Origin: Agrobacterium pusense
Lineage (GTDB): Bacteria > Pseudomonadota > Alphaproteobacteria > Rhizobiales > Rhizobiaceae
Direction: 5' to 3'
DNA: 64,000 bases
NCBI RefSeq assembly: GCF_900102105.1
Contig: NZ_FNBB01000016.1
Coordinates: 42,396-106,395, forward strand
Below the pieces are notes generated by a model. That model was not told where the DNA came from, did no database searches, and saw nothing but the letters and a program-made list of their open reading frames with translations. The position numbers and the translations under genes were made by a program. This document shows, piece by piece, positions 45,437 to 54,314 of this stretch. Positions within the stretch are counted from its first letter, which is position 1, and each line of letters opens with the position of its first letter.

Positions 45437-46714
45437 TCATGATCTCGTTCCCGCCTCCTGCTTGTCTGTCCGACCACGCAGTTGCGCCGTGAGCATAGCC
45501 TTGAGATCGAAACTACCTTCCTGGGCCTTACGTGTGAGATTGCGCAGATATCCGCCAAGCGAACTGATTTGATCAGCCTTCTGCAACAGGCAAGCGAGGA
45601 TGGCCGCTGTTCCCTGCCTCCCGAAGGTGGCCAAAGCGTCCTGATAGGCCGACTGGCTGATGCTGAACATCGTTCTGATGACGGAAGTTGCCACCTCCAT
45701 ATCTCTCCAGCCAGTCACCGCACCTCCAGGTGCATAGAGTGAGATGTCCGGGCACGCTTTCAAAACCAAAACAATATCAGGAACAAAAAATTGCTTATGA
45801 AGATCGTTCTTGGGTGTTGGTTTTGGAGGTGTGACACCAGTGACCGCGGCATCTGCGGATGTGGACGCGACTGTTGCAGCATTTCGAACCGGCGCGGCAT
45901 CCTCCAATTCCTGCGGTTCAGATATGGATTCGGATTCTGAATTCTTTATGAGGCGCTCATTTTGGCAGTCATTGCCGCTCAAATTTTCCGATTTTTCAAG
46001 ATTTTCCAGATAGTTGGTCACTTCTGTGCGCAGTGAAGCCAGAAAACCGGCGATTTCCTTGAGTTCAGCTGTCTTCGAATTGCGCCCTAGAGCCCGCGCG
46101 ATGTCGTTGTAACGGGCCTGAAACCCGTCAAAGATCTCGATCTTGCCGCTGGCAGCAATCATTTCGCAGAGTTTCTGGATGTCCCGACGGCAGAGGCTGA
46201 TCGTCTCGCGAAGCCGTTGAAGATCGAGCCGTTCGCCAATGATGCGTTCGGCCAGTTCCTCTATTTCCGTTTTACGAGCAAGAAGCGGTGCGAGTGAGAA
46301 CCCGTAGGCTTCGCTGATCTCGCCACCCCTGTGCTTCCGTGCGTAACGTTTCCCATTCGGGCTGTCCTTGCGGATGATGAGGCCGGCTTCGACAAGAGCC
46401 GAAAGATGCCGACGCAATGTCTGTTCCGCCATGCCATGTGCCCTGAGCGACAACTGCGTATTGGATGGAAACACCACCAATCCGGCTTCGCTGGAAAGCT
46501 CATTTTTGGGATAAAAGCTCAGGAGCGCGTTCAGAACGGCAAGCGAGCGATCGGTTACGCCGAGCAGCGGTCTTGCTTCACAGACCGACCGATAGAGTTT
46601 CCATTTGTCGACTGCTTCGCATTTTCTGTTTTTCTGCGCGGCAAACTGGGTTGCGAGCACGCCAAACGACATCGCTCGCCGCCCAAAGGGCGTCGTTACA
46701 CATGTGCTGTCCAT
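45437..46714 (-). CDS. repC: replication initiator RepC
   Basis: The 425-residue initiator belongs to repABC replicons. The N-terminal half (about 40-170) is a tandem winged-helix DNA-binding region with LLGVTDRSLAVLNALLSFYPK and SLRAHGMAEQTLRRHLSALVEAGLI. A linker follows, then a C-terminal domain starting around KNDLHKQFFVPDIVLVLKACPDISLY and ending GGYLRNLTRKAQEG. RepC binds the origin, which in known systems lies inside repC; here 45905-46020 is the most AT-rich part of the gene and a good candidate. ATG 46714 has AAAGGTG upstream. An antisense RNA gene precedes it. Confidence 0.95.
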   Translation of the reverse strand: MDSTCVTTPFGRRAMSFGVLATQFAAQKNRKCEAVDKWKLYRSVCEARPLLGVTDRSLAVLNALLSFYPKNELSSEAGLVVFPSNTQLSLRAHGMAEQTLRRHLSALVEAGLIIRKDSPNGKRYARKHRGGEISEAYGFSLAPLLARKTEIEELAERIIGERLDLQRLRETISLCRRDIQKLCEMIAASGKIEIFDGFQARYNDIARALGRNSKTAELKEIAGFLASLRTEVTNYLENLEKSENLSGNDCQNERLIKNSESESISEPQELEDAAPVRNAATVASTSADAAVTGVTPPKPTPKNDLHKQFFVPDIVLVLKACPDISLYAPGGAVTGWRDMEVATSVIRTMFSISQSAYQDALATFGRQGTAAILACLLQKADQISSLGGYLRNLTRKAQEGSFDLKAMLTAQLRGRTDKQEAGTRS

Positions 46715-46775
46715 GTCTTTCACCTTTCACAAGGCAAAAGAAAATCGCTCACCGAAAAATTCGATGCCAAGACTC

Positions 46776-46804
46776 TTGACTATGATTCGCGGAAATGAGA
46801 TTCT
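46776..46804 (+). promoter_or_regulatory. promoter of the repABC antisense RNA
   Basis: TTGACT (46776-46781) and GATTCT (46799-46804) are separated by 17 bases on the plus strand, opposite to repBC, within the repB-repC gap. Start is expected near 46811. Confidence 0.7.
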
Positions 46805-46810
46805 TCGGGT

Positions 46811-46859
46811 GCTTAAATCAAAGAAAGGCTTCCGCGCGGCAACGTTCGGGGGCTTTTTT
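46811..46859 (+). ncRNA. countertranscribed RNA controlling repC (incompatibility RNA)
   Basis: The 185-base repB-repC gap contains an antisense transcription unit: a promoter, about 50 bases of RNA, and a terminator hairpin (46828-46834 pairing with 46847-46853) followed by six T. RepABC replicons carry such a ctRNA at this place (RepE in pTiR10, incA-alpha in others). It base-pairs with the repC leader and lowers RepC synthesis, setting copy number. Confidence 0.82.
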
Positions 46860-46899
46860 CTTTTGTGATGCGTCTCCTGTTAGTCGTTCGGGTTAGAAA

Positions 46900-47913
46900 T
46901 CACTGCTTGGACCGATACTCGGCAAACAGCGTCTGAAGATGCTCAAGAACGAATTCGGCAAATTCCGGTGCTTCGTTCTTGTCGATCGATATATCCAGCT
47001 TGCGGTCGCTCTCGACCACTTTCGCCAGGCGACGGCCCGTATCCGAAGACCATACGCCGGTTTTCTTGGCCTGTGCCTTTGGCTTCAAAAAGTCCAGAAG
47101 CGCCTTGAAGCGTTCTTCGGAAGGAAGCGAGGCAACCGTCGGTTCGCTGACATATGCGCGGGCCGCCTCCTTGACCTGTGAGGAGGAAAGCTGGTCGGCA
47201 AGATCCATCCAGTTGCGGCGGCCGACAGTGGGTGCGGGGCCTATGAGATCGACCAGATCCTCTGGAATGCGTCCAACGACCGAAAGCATATTGGACAGAT
47301 CGCCCTTGTGAAGCGACATTGCCGCCATGATCGTGTCTCGAGGGAACCGCATCTGCAGTTTCTGCGCAAACCGTGCTTTCTCGATATAGGTCAGGTCGCG
47401 GCGTTCGTTATTTTCCTGGCCCTGGGCCACCACCAGCTGTTCATCGCTGAGATCCCGCACAACGGCCTTGACCGGAATTCCAAGACTTGAAACGGCGCGA
47501 AGGCGGCGATGACCGAAGGCGACCTGATAACGGCCCGGGAAATCGGGATGCGGGCGCACGAGAATCGGCACCTGCTGCCCCTGCTCACGAATTGCCTCCA
47601 CCAGACCGGCATCGGCCTCTTCGGAAGCGGGCATACGATCCGGTATGAAGGAGGGATCGATATCCGCGGGGTCGAGAGAGACAATCGTCAGTCCTTCGGC
47701 GAGCTGCTTTTCAATGGCTTCAGCCCGTTTGGCGCGCTCCGAGACTTCATTCAGCGATTGACCGATCATACCGACGGGGGAGTTCAAAACATCCGTCACC
47801 AGCTCAGGGGAGCCGAGGATAGGCCTGATACGGGGTCGCGAACGCTCCGGCGTGGTATCGTTGTTGTCAGTACCCGGTGTGCCAAGATTTGCGAAGATTT
47901 GTTTTCTGCTCAT
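46900..47913 (-). CDS. repB: partition protein RepB (ParB family)
   Basis: The 337-residue ParB-family centromere-binding protein shows a ParB N-terminal domain (around 80-175: DADAGLVEAIREQGQQVPILVRP; YQVAFGHRRLRA; ENNERRDLTYIEKA) and an HTH around 175-215. A RepB-specific C-terminal region follows. It binds parS palindromes and loads with RepA. It starts inside the repA stop codon (4-base overlap), so the two are coupled. Confidence 0.95.
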   Translation of the reverse strand: MSRKQIFANLGTPGTDNNDTTPERSRPRIRPILGSPELVTDVLNSPVGMIGQSLNEVSERAKRAEAIEKQLAEGLTIVSLDPADIDPSFIPDRMPASEEADAGLVEAIREQGQQVPILVRPHPDFPGRYQVAFGHRRLRAVSSLGIPVKAVVRDLSDEQLVVAQGQENNERRDLTYIEKARFAQKLQMRFPRDTIMAAMSLHKGDLSNMLSVVGRIPEDLVDLIGPAPTVGRRNWMDLADQLSSSQVKEAARAYVSEPTVASLPSEERFKALLDFLKPKAQAKKTGVWSSDTGRRLAKVVESDRKLDISIDKNEAPEFAEFVLEHLQTLFAEYRSKQ

Positions 47914-49124
47914 GCTGCCCTACCCCACGCTTTTTTAATCAGTCCTTCGATTTCAGCGTTCACATTGTTCATGGCTTCCAGCGCGCGATCATAGGTCGAC
48001 CGGGTGAATTGCGTCCTCTCCACTTCGAAGAGCGTCTGGTTGGTCAATCCAGCGTCCGAGACCGCCGTGCTTTTCAGCATCGGATGATTGAGGACGTTTT
48101 CACCAAAGATCGATCGCAGGAAAGCGACCATCTGGTTCTGCGGCCCGTCGCTCGGTTCGAAACGGGTGATCAGGTAACGCATCCAGTTATAATCCGACCG
48201 AGCACCGGCCCGGCCAATTTCTGCCAGAAGGTCGCCGGTCATGGCGAGGAACTGGTTCATCGACATCACGTCAAGCATCTGCGGATGGACGGTGACGAGC
48301 ACCGATGTCGCCGCTGTCAGAGCCGAAAGCGTCAGATAACCGAGTTGCGGTGGGCAATCGATGACGACAACGTCGTAGAAATTTTGCGCTTGGGCGATCG
48401 CCTGGCCGATACGGGCGAAGAACAGCGTGTCACCCGGTGCACGGCGCATCAGCGCACGCGGAGTATCGTGTTCGAACTCCATAAGTTCCAGATTGCCAGG
48501 AACAATGTGGAGATCGGGAATATAGGTGCCACGGACAATCTCGGCGATGGGGCGGCGTTCATCGTCATAACGGATCGCGCCATAAAGCGTCTCGTTCGGC
48601 CCGACATCAATCTCGGGCTGGTGACCAAAAAGCGCGGAAAGGCTGGCCTGGGGGTCGAGATCGATGGCAAGAACCCGATAGCCACGTAGTGCCAGATATT
48701 GCGCCAGATGGGCAGAGGTGGTTGTCTTTCCCGAACCGCCCTTGAAATTCATGACGGCGATGACCTGTAACTCTTCACCCTCCCGGCGGTGGGGCAGGTA
48801 GCGGCGTGTGCCACGCGCACCCTGGTCCAGAAAACCCCTGATATCGCGCATGTCTTCTACGGAATAGGAGCGACGCCCGGATACCTGCGCGGCATCAAGC
48901 TCAGGCAACTCGGAAGCGATCTGGCGCAGATAGGCTTCGCCAATGCCGATGAGCTTTGCGGTCTCAGCCGGAGAGAAATGCCGCATGCTCTTTTCGGTAT
49001 GTGGGGAAAATGTATTTGCGTTATGCGCCTGCAACTGGGCTGACAACGCAGCCGAATGCTGTTGTATAAGACTCGTCAGGTCAGGTGCTCCTGCGGCACG
49101 TCTTAAATCGGCACTCTGTGTCAT
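47910..49124 (-). CDS. repA: partition ATPase RepA (ParA family)
   Basis: The 404-residue ParA-type ATPase has an N-terminal HTH region (about 65-110: SPAETAKLIGIGEAYLRQIA). The deviant Walker A NFKGGSGKTTTSAHLA lies near residue 130, and the Walker A' / B stretches are AIDLDPQASLS and VVIDCPPQLG. It drives segregation with RepB and represses its own operon. The start at 49124 (MTQSADLRRA) fits the usual RepA N-terminus; the upstream in-frame extension is lysine-rich and unsupported. parS-like sites lie upstream. Confidence 0.95.
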   Translation of the reverse strand: MTQSADLRRAAGAPDLTSLIQQHSAALSAQLQAHNANTFSPHTEKSMRHFSPAETAKLIGIGEAYLRQIASELPELDAAQVSGRRSYSVEDMRDIRGFLDQGARGTRRYLPHRREGEELQVIAVMNFKGGSGKTTTSAHLAQYLALRGYRVLAIDLDPQASLSALFGHQPEIDVGPNETLYGAIRYDDERRPIAEIVRGTYIPDLHIVPGNLELMEFEHDTPRALMRRAPGDTLFFARIGQAIAQAQNFYDVVVIDCPPQLGYLTLSALTAATSVLVTVHPQMLDVMSMNQFLAMTGDLLAEIGRAGARSDYNWMRYLITRFEPSDGPQNQMVAFLRSIFGENVLNHPMLKSTAVSDAGLTNQTLFEVERTQFTRSTYDRALEAMNNVNAEIEGLIKKAWGRAA

Positions 49125-49298
49125 CGGTCTTCTTTCGCTCGAAATTGCAGTAGCGGTTTTTTTCGAAAAAGGCGGTTTTTTCCGCAACTGAGATATAAGC
49201 GCCGATTCTCTTTTTGGCGCAATAGGCTTTTTTCTCATGTACAGAGACGCCGCTAAAGCATTGTGGAAGAATCACTTTTCCCTTCTTGGCGTTTTCTG

Positions 49299-49314
49299 GT
49301 TTGCCGCGGCTAAC
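49299..49314. other. parS-like palindrome 1
   Basis: GTTTGCCGCGGCTAAC matches the repABC centromere consensus GTTnnnnGCnnnnAAC. It lies 175 bases upstream of the repA start and is the presumed RepB binding site. Confidence 0.82.
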
Positions 49315-49330
49315 TTGGCCTCGTTTTTCC

Positions 49331-49359
49331 CCTCGCTCCCTCGCTCCCTCGCTCCCTCG
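49331..49359. repeat. 8-bp tandem repeat between parS-like sites
   Basis: CCTCGCTC is repeated three times exactly and followed by a partial copy (CCTCG). It sits between parS-like sites 1 and 2 in the 406-base repA upstream gap (49125-49530), which has no gene. Function unknown; slipped-strand expansion is likely. Confidence 0.8.
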
Positions 49360-49389
49360 GCTTGAGTTATGACAGCAGGTGGGCCGGAA

Positions 49390-49405
49390 GTTTGCCGCGG
49401 CTAAC
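49390..49405. other. parS-like palindrome 2
   Basis: GTTTGCCGCGGCTAAC is identical to site 1, 91 bases away in the same orientation, and likewise upstream of repA. Confidence 0.82.
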
Positions 49406-49530
49406 TTTCGCTATCTCGCTAGGGCGGGGCAGTTGGGAAATTCAAGGGTGGACATTCGCAGCATGACTAGAGTATGGGAGGCCTCGCGCTGGTTGCCGGG
49501 CAATTCCATTGTCGTTGGTTGGAGGACTGA

Positions 49531-50916
49531 ATGTCCTATGACGTCGCTCTAGTCGGTTCGGGTTTCTCGGCCATTTGTACAGCAGCCCATCTCCTGTTAT
49601 CACTGCCAGCGGAGGCGTCGATTGCCATCGTTGGTGACGAGTCGGATTTTGGCCGCGGAACCGCCTATCGCACGGAACTACCCTATCATCGGCTGAATGT
49701 GCCTGCGGGGCGTATGAGTGTCTTTCCAGACCGCCCGGACGATTTTGTCGAATGGTTGGCGCAGAACGGGCTGGGAAACGATCCCCTTCTATTCGCGTCG
49801 AGGGGCGATTATGGGCTCTATCTGCGGGACCGGCTCGCCAGTCTTCTCAGAAGCCGGGAACAGCGGGCGCGTGTGGATTTTATTCGGGCGAAGGCATCCG
49901 CTTGCCGGCCCGAATCACAAGGCGGCTTTACCTTCACCCTGGAAAATGGCGAGACATTGCAGGCACGCAATGTCGTTCTGTGTCTCGGCGTTGGTGCTGC
50001 AAGTTTGCCGGTGCAAACTGTCGCAAAACGTGAAGAGGGCGTGCAGCGCGTGGTGAGCCATTGCTGGCAGCCGGGATGGTTGTCCCGGGTGAAGAGCGGG
50101 GATCGTATCTGTATCCTTGGTTCCGGCCTTACGATGATCGATCAGGTGTTGACGCTGCGCGGAAAAGGTCACCGGGGCCCGATCCATGTCCTGTCCCGCC
50201 GCGGGCTCATTCCGCATCCGCATGTTAGTCCGCCTGTGCCGCCTAGCGCTCCGCGTCTGCCTGAAGGTTCCACTGAGATAAGCGAGCTATTACGATCTCT
50301 CCGTCAACAGGTGACCAACGGGGCGCCATGGCGCTCGGTTATGGACGGTTTGCGGCCAAAAACACAATCGCTATGGCAGAGCCTCAGCTCACAGCAACGC
50401 GCAAGGTTTTTGCGGCATGCGCTGCCTTGGTGGAATATCCATAGACATCGCATCGCGCCTGAGGTGCATGACGCCTTTGACAAGCTGTTGTCAGACGGCG
50501 TTCTCACTATCCACGCGGGTTATCTCCAGGCGATCGATGAACAGGAGGAGAGCATCTCCATTCGTTATCGCGTTCGGCATACGCAGATGATTAAGGAACT
50601 GCAGGTCGATTGGGTCATCAATTGCACCGGCATGGAACGCGCGGGTATCGGCCACTCTCGCCTTCTGGAAAGCATGCGATCTGACGGGGTGCTTCGGCTC
50701 GATTCCTTTGGCCTTGGTGTCGAGGTCGACGGCGATTCCCGGCTGCTGCGCACGGATGGCCAGGCATGGCCAGGTCTCTTCGCCGTCGGCGCGCTGACGG
50801 CAGGCCGGTTCTGGGAAATTACCGCCGTTCCGGATATACGGATCCAGGCTCGTGATATAGCGCATTTCATCACTGACAGAGTGATCGGTAAGCGCCTCAT
50901 ATCCGCACAAGGCTGA
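49531..50916 (+). CDS. FAD/NAD(P)-binding oxidoreductase (COG4529 family)
   Basis: The 461-residue protein begins with a dinucleotide fold, DVALVGSGFSAICTAAHLL (residues 4-22). RLNVPAGRMSVFPDRPDDF around 55-75, a second nucleotide-binding GDRICILGSGLTMIDQVLTL near 195 and WVINCTGMERAG near 365 follow. This is the FAD-NAD(P)-binding YdhS-like family, of unproven reaction. GGAGG stands five bases before the ATG. It lies between the repA-proximal parS-like sites and a third one, a conserved sort of cargo position with no known link to partitioning. Confidence 0.82.
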   Translation: MSYDVALVGSGFSAICTAAHLLLSLPAEASIAIVGDESDFGRGTAYRTELPYHRLNVPAGRMSVFPDRPDDFVEWLAQNGLGNDPLLFASRGDYGLYLRDRLASLLRSREQRARVDFIRAKASACRPESQGGFTFTLENGETLQARNVVLCLGVGAASLPVQTVAKREEGVQRVVSHCWQPGWLSRVKSGDRICILGSGLTMIDQVLTLRGKGHRGPIHVLSRRGLIPHPHVSPPVPPSAPRLPEGSTEISELLRSLRQQVTNGAPWRSVMDGLRPKTQSLWQSLSSQQRARFLRHALPWWNIHRHRIAPEVHDAFDKLLSDGVLTIHAGYLQAIDEQEESISIRYRVRHTQMIKELQVDWVINCTGMERAGIGHSRLLESMRSDGVLRLDSFGLGVEVDGDSRLLRTDGQAWPGLFAVGALTAGRFWEITAVPDIRIQARDIAHFITDRVIGKRLISAQG

Positions 50917-50976
50917 TGCCTGTTGCGGACCCAACAATGGTGCCGGACTCTCCGGCCTCCTCATTTATAATGCGTA

Positions 50977-50992
50977 GTTTGCCGCGGCAAAC
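50977..50992. other. parS-like palindrome 3 (perfect)
   Basis: GTTTGCCGCGGCAAAC is a perfect 16-bp palindrome and fits GTTnnnnGCnnnnAAC. It lies 61 bases past the flavoprotein stop. The rest of the 323-base gap to ridA (50993-51239) is AT-rich and without a gene. Confidence 0.85.
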
Positions 50993-51239
50993 TCGTCGGT
51001 TGAGTCACGGTCACCGCGTGGATGACGCTCTTTGGCCTGGATGCAATAGGTCATATTCGACGCGTAGCGAAAAATCGCCGGCCGTTAAGTAAATATCCGC
51101 AACATTCAAAAAATGTCGCGAAAAGCGAATGAATCTCATCATTTGCTAAATAATTTACATGGGTTATGGAGTATCGTCGTTAAACCGGCTATAAATGCAA
51201 GAAAAATTGAACATCATGAAAATAATTTGCGAGGCTTGA

Positions 51240-51635
51240 ATGGTGAAAAATAAGTTGGTGCGGTTCGAGGTCGCAGATAGCCAGGCCGGCGGGCAGCGTC
51301 GACCCTTCGCCAAGGCCGTCCGGGCCGGTGATTTCGTCTATGTGTCCGGACAGGTGCCCACCATTGACGGCGAAGTGGTGACTGGCGGTATCGTCGCCCA
51401 GACCGAGCAGGTGGTGGCCAATCTCAAGGATGTCCTGGCGCTGGCTGATTGTACGCTTGCCGATGTGGTGAAGGTGAATGTCTGGCTGGATGACGCCAGG
51501 GATTTCTCCAGTTTTAACGCCGTGTTCCAGAAACATTTCATCGATCATCCGCCTGCACGCTCAACCGTACAGTCCCCGCTGATGGTTGACGCCAAGGTGG
51601 AAATGGACGTTATCGCTTATAAGCCTTTGGCTTAA
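51240..51635 (+). CDS. RidA-family protein (reactive enamine/imine deaminase type)
   Basis: The 131-residue YjgF/YER057c/UK114 protein is a trimer-forming enzyme family whose RidA branch hydrolyses 2-aminoacrylate and related imines from PLP enzymes. The core marks AVRAGDFVYVSGQVP, LKDVLALADCTLADVVKVNVWL and the arginine-containing PARSTVQSPL (active-site Arg near 110) are present. GAGG precedes the ATG. It leads an operon with a PLP enzyme, so it probably detoxifies imines formed there. Confidence 0.9.
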   Translation: MVKNKLVRFEVADSQAGGQRRPFAKAVRAGDFVYVSGQVPTIDGEVVTGGIVAQTEQVVANLKDVLALADCTLADVVKVNVWLDDARDFSSFNAVFQKHFIDHPPARSTVQSPLMVDAKVEMDVIAYKPLA

Positions 51636-51663
51636 GTATCTGATTTATTTCGCTTAGAGAGAT

Positions 51664-52755
51664 ATGATGACCTATCCATGGCCTGACGAGGGCGCAAAGC
51701 TTGATGCCATTTCGACGCCAATGCCGGTGATCGACGAAGACCGGCTTGCCGCAAATATAAAGAAGGCGCAGGCCTATCTCGACAGTCATGGCAAGGCCTT
51801 CCGGCCGCATATCAAGACACACAAGATACCGGCCATCGCCCGACAGCAGCTTCAGGCCGGCGCCATAGGCATCAATTGCCAGAAAGTTAGCGAAGCGGAG
51901 GTTTTCGCAGACGCCGGTTTTGACGATATCCTGATTACCTACAATATTCTTGGTGCCGCGAAACTGTCGCGGTTGAAAGCGCTGAATTCCCGTATAGCTC
52001 AGCTGAGCGTTGTCGCAGATAGCGACGTGACGGTTGCCGGCCTCGCTGCCACATTTGATGAGGGGCGGCCGCTCGGCGTGCTCGTTGAATGTGATACCGG
52101 TGGAAAGCGTTGCGGTGTGCAGACACCGGCGGCGGCAGCGGCACTTGCTGAGAAAATCGTCGCCGCGACGGGACTTATATTCAAGGGTATCTTGACCTAT
52201 CCGGCACCGGGCGGAGCTGAAAAGGTGGAAAGCTTCCTGCGCGACACCATGGTGCTGCTTGCGGCAAAAGGCGTGGACTGCCCGGTTCGTTCCAGCGGCG
52301 GCTCGCCGGACTTCTATGCAGCGCATCTCGTTCCCTCTGCAACCGAACACCGGGCAGGCACCTATGTCTATAATGACCGGGCGATGTTGCGTGCCGGCCA
52401 TTGCACGGCCGATGATCTGGCAATGCATGTTCTCGCTACCGTTGTCTCGCGGCCTGCAGCGGACCGCGCCGTGCTTGATTGCGGCTCCAAGGCTTTGACC
52501 TCCGATCTCCTCGGCTTCAACGATTATGGGCTGATCGAAGGCCATGAAGGCGCAAAAATCATCTCACTCTCTGAAGAACACGCGGTTGTCGATCTTTCCG
52601 GCTGCGCGTCCGGCGGTCCCCGGATCGGCGATGTCGTCAGGGTCGTGCCGAACCATACATGCGTCGTCAGCAACCTTTTCGACAGGATGGTGTTCCATCG
52701 AAACGGCGTTGTTACCCGCGTCGAAGAGGTCGCTGCACGCGGTACGGTCTGGTAA
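51664..52755 (+). CDS. PLP-dependent D-threonine aldolase / D-serine dehydratase-like enzyme
   Basis: The 363-residue enzyme has an alanine-racemase-type barrel (about 20-240) with the PLP lysine in RPHIKTHKIP (near residue 41). A C-terminal D-Ser-dehydratase domain (about 260-355) carries the metal-site histidine and cysteine in VVPNHTCVV. Known relatives cleave D-threonine or 3-hydroxyaspartate or deaminate D-serine. It is 28 bases after ridA, implying imine chemistry. Specificity is unknown. Confidence 0.86.
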   Translation: MMTYPWPDEGAKLDAISTPMPVIDEDRLAANIKKAQAYLDSHGKAFRPHIKTHKIPAIARQQLQAGAIGINCQKVSEAEVFADAGFDDILITYNILGAAKLSRLKALNSRIAQLSVVADSDVTVAGLAATFDEGRPLGVLVECDTGGKRCGVQTPAAAAALAEKIVAATGLIFKGILTYPAPGGAEKVESFLRDTMVLLAAKGVDCPVRSSGGSPDFYAAHLVPSATEHRAGTYVYNDRAMLRAGHCTADDLAMHVLATVVSRPAADRAVLDCGSKALTSDLLGFNDYGLIEGHEGAKIISLSEEHAVVDLSGCASGGPRIGDVVRVVPNHTCVVSNLFDRMVFHRNGVVTRVEEVAARGTVW

Positions 52756-52825
52756 TGTTACCCGGCTAATTAACTTGAGGAAACGAGCTCAGCCCGCAGG
52801 CAGCTCCGGCAACGAGACCCCATAA

Positions 52826-54304
52826 ATGCGCATATTCACGGCGTCGCTCGCCACCGAAACCAACACGTTTTCACCTGTTCCCACGGATATGGATGCCTTT
52901 CGTGCGGCTTTCTATGCCGGGCCGGGTGAACATCCGGACACGCCGACGCTATGCTCCTCGCCGGTCCCTATTCTGCGGCGCCGCGGCAAGGCGGAAGGGT
53001 TCACGGTCATCGAGGGCACGTCCTGCTGGGCGGAGCCTGCCGGCCTCATCCAGCGCCAGACGTATGAAACACTGCGAGACACCATTCTTTCGGAGCTCCG
53101 GGCAGCCCTGCCGGTCGGTGCTGTGGTTCTTGGCCTGCATGGCGCCATGGTGGCGCAGGGCTATGACGATCCTGAAGGGGATTTCCTGTCGCGGATCCGG
53201 GCAATGGTGGGCCCGAACGTCTTAATTGCGGCGGAGTTCGATCCCCATAGCCATCTCACGGCATTAAGGGTTGAAAGCCTGGATATCATGGCGACGTTCC
53301 TGGAATTTCCCCATACCGATTTTGAGGAACGCGGCGAACATGTCGTCGAAATGGCGTTGCGTACTCTGCGCGGCGAAATCAGGCCCGTCATCTCGACTTT
53401 CGATTGCCGGATAATCACCATTTATCCGACCAGCCGTGAGCCGATGCGTTCTTATGTGGACCGGCTGAAGGCGATGGAGGGCAAAGACGGTATTCTCTCC
53501 ATCTCCGTTATTCATGGATTCATGGCGGGTGATGTACCGGACATGGGCACACGCATCGTCGTTGTTACGGATGACGACAGGACCAAAGGGGACGCGCTGG
53601 CCGAAAAGCTGGGCCGTGAACTTTATGCCATGCGCAGGCTGACCGCCATGCCGATGCTGGATACGGAAGCCGGTCTCGACCAGGCCGTTGCCATTCGCAG
53701 CGAAAATTCGCAAAGGCCGGTGGTGATCTCGGATATATGGGATAATCCCGGCGGCGGTGTCGCGGGTGACGCGACCCACATTCTGCGCCGCATGGTAGAG
53801 CGCGGCATGGACAGGATCGGCGTCGCGACGATCTGGGATCCCATCGCAGTGTCTTTTTGCCATGCAGCGGGGGAGGGCGCAGAGCTCGATCTTCGCATCG
53901 GTGGAAAATCCAGTCCGCAGGGCGGCGATCCGCTGGATTTCCGAGTAAAGGTTATGCGCACCGTCGAGACGGGCTGGCAGAGTTTCCGTAATAGCCGCGT
54001 TACGCTCGGCCGCGCCGCCGTTGTCCGGCCGCTCGGCACCGAAATCGACATCATTCTCATCACCAGTCGAACGCAAACTTATGAGCCGGATATCTTTTCC
54101 AATCTCGGAATCGATTTCGCGAAAAAAGACCTGTTGCTCGTCAAGTCGACCAACCATTTTCACGCGGGTTTTGCGCCGATCGCTTCAGAGATCGTCTATA
54201 TCGCGGCCCCGACCTCCTATCCCACCGACCCGGCAAAAACACCTTACCGCAAGGCAAGCCTTGGCCTATGGCCACGGGTTTCCGACCCGCTCGGTCTCGA
54301 TTGA
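52826..54304 (+). CDS. M81-family metallopeptidase (MlrC-like)
   Basis: The 492-residue protein matches the MlrC/DUF1485 family (microcystin-degradation enzyme MlrC and relatives), with an N-terminal catalytic part starting RIFTASLATETNTFSP and GLHGAMVAQGYDDPEGDF. Zinc-site candidates EFDPHSHLT and FLEFPHTDFEERG follow, and NPGGGVAGD lies near 305. The C-terminal part ends TSYPTDPAKTPYRKA. It is 70 bases after the PLP enzyme and shares its operon, so small modified peptides or D-amino-acid derivatives are likely substrates. No signal peptide. Confidence 0.85.
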   Translation: MRIFTASLATETNTFSPVPTDMDAFRAAFYAGPGEHPDTPTLCSSPVPILRRRGKAEGFTVIEGTSCWAEPAGLIQRQTYETLRDTILSELRAALPVGAVVLGLHGAMVAQGYDDPEGDFLSRIRAMVGPNVLIAAEFDPHSHLTALRVESLDIMATFLEFPHTDFEERGEHVVEMALRTLRGEIRPVISTFDCRIITIYPTSREPMRSYVDRLKAMEGKDGILSISVIHGFMAGDVPDMGTRIVVVTDDDRTKGDALAEKLGRELYAMRRLTAMPMLDTEAGLDQAVAIRSENSQRPVVISDIWDNPGGGVAGDATHILRRMVERGMDRIGVATIWDPIAVSFCHAAGEGAELDLRIGGKSSPQGGDPLDFRVKVMRTVETGWQSFRNSRVTLGRAAVVRPLGTEIDIILITSRTQTYEPDIFSNLGIDFAKKDLLLVKSTNHFHAGFAPIASEIVYIAAPTSYPTDPAKTPYRKASLGLWPRVSDPLGLD

Positions 54305-54314
54305 GGGAAGCAGC

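Noticed and set aside
49331..49359. Possible CRISPR or iteron array
   Set aside because: Units are 8 bases with no spacers and only three copies; not CRISPR, and the origin of repABC replicons lies in repC.
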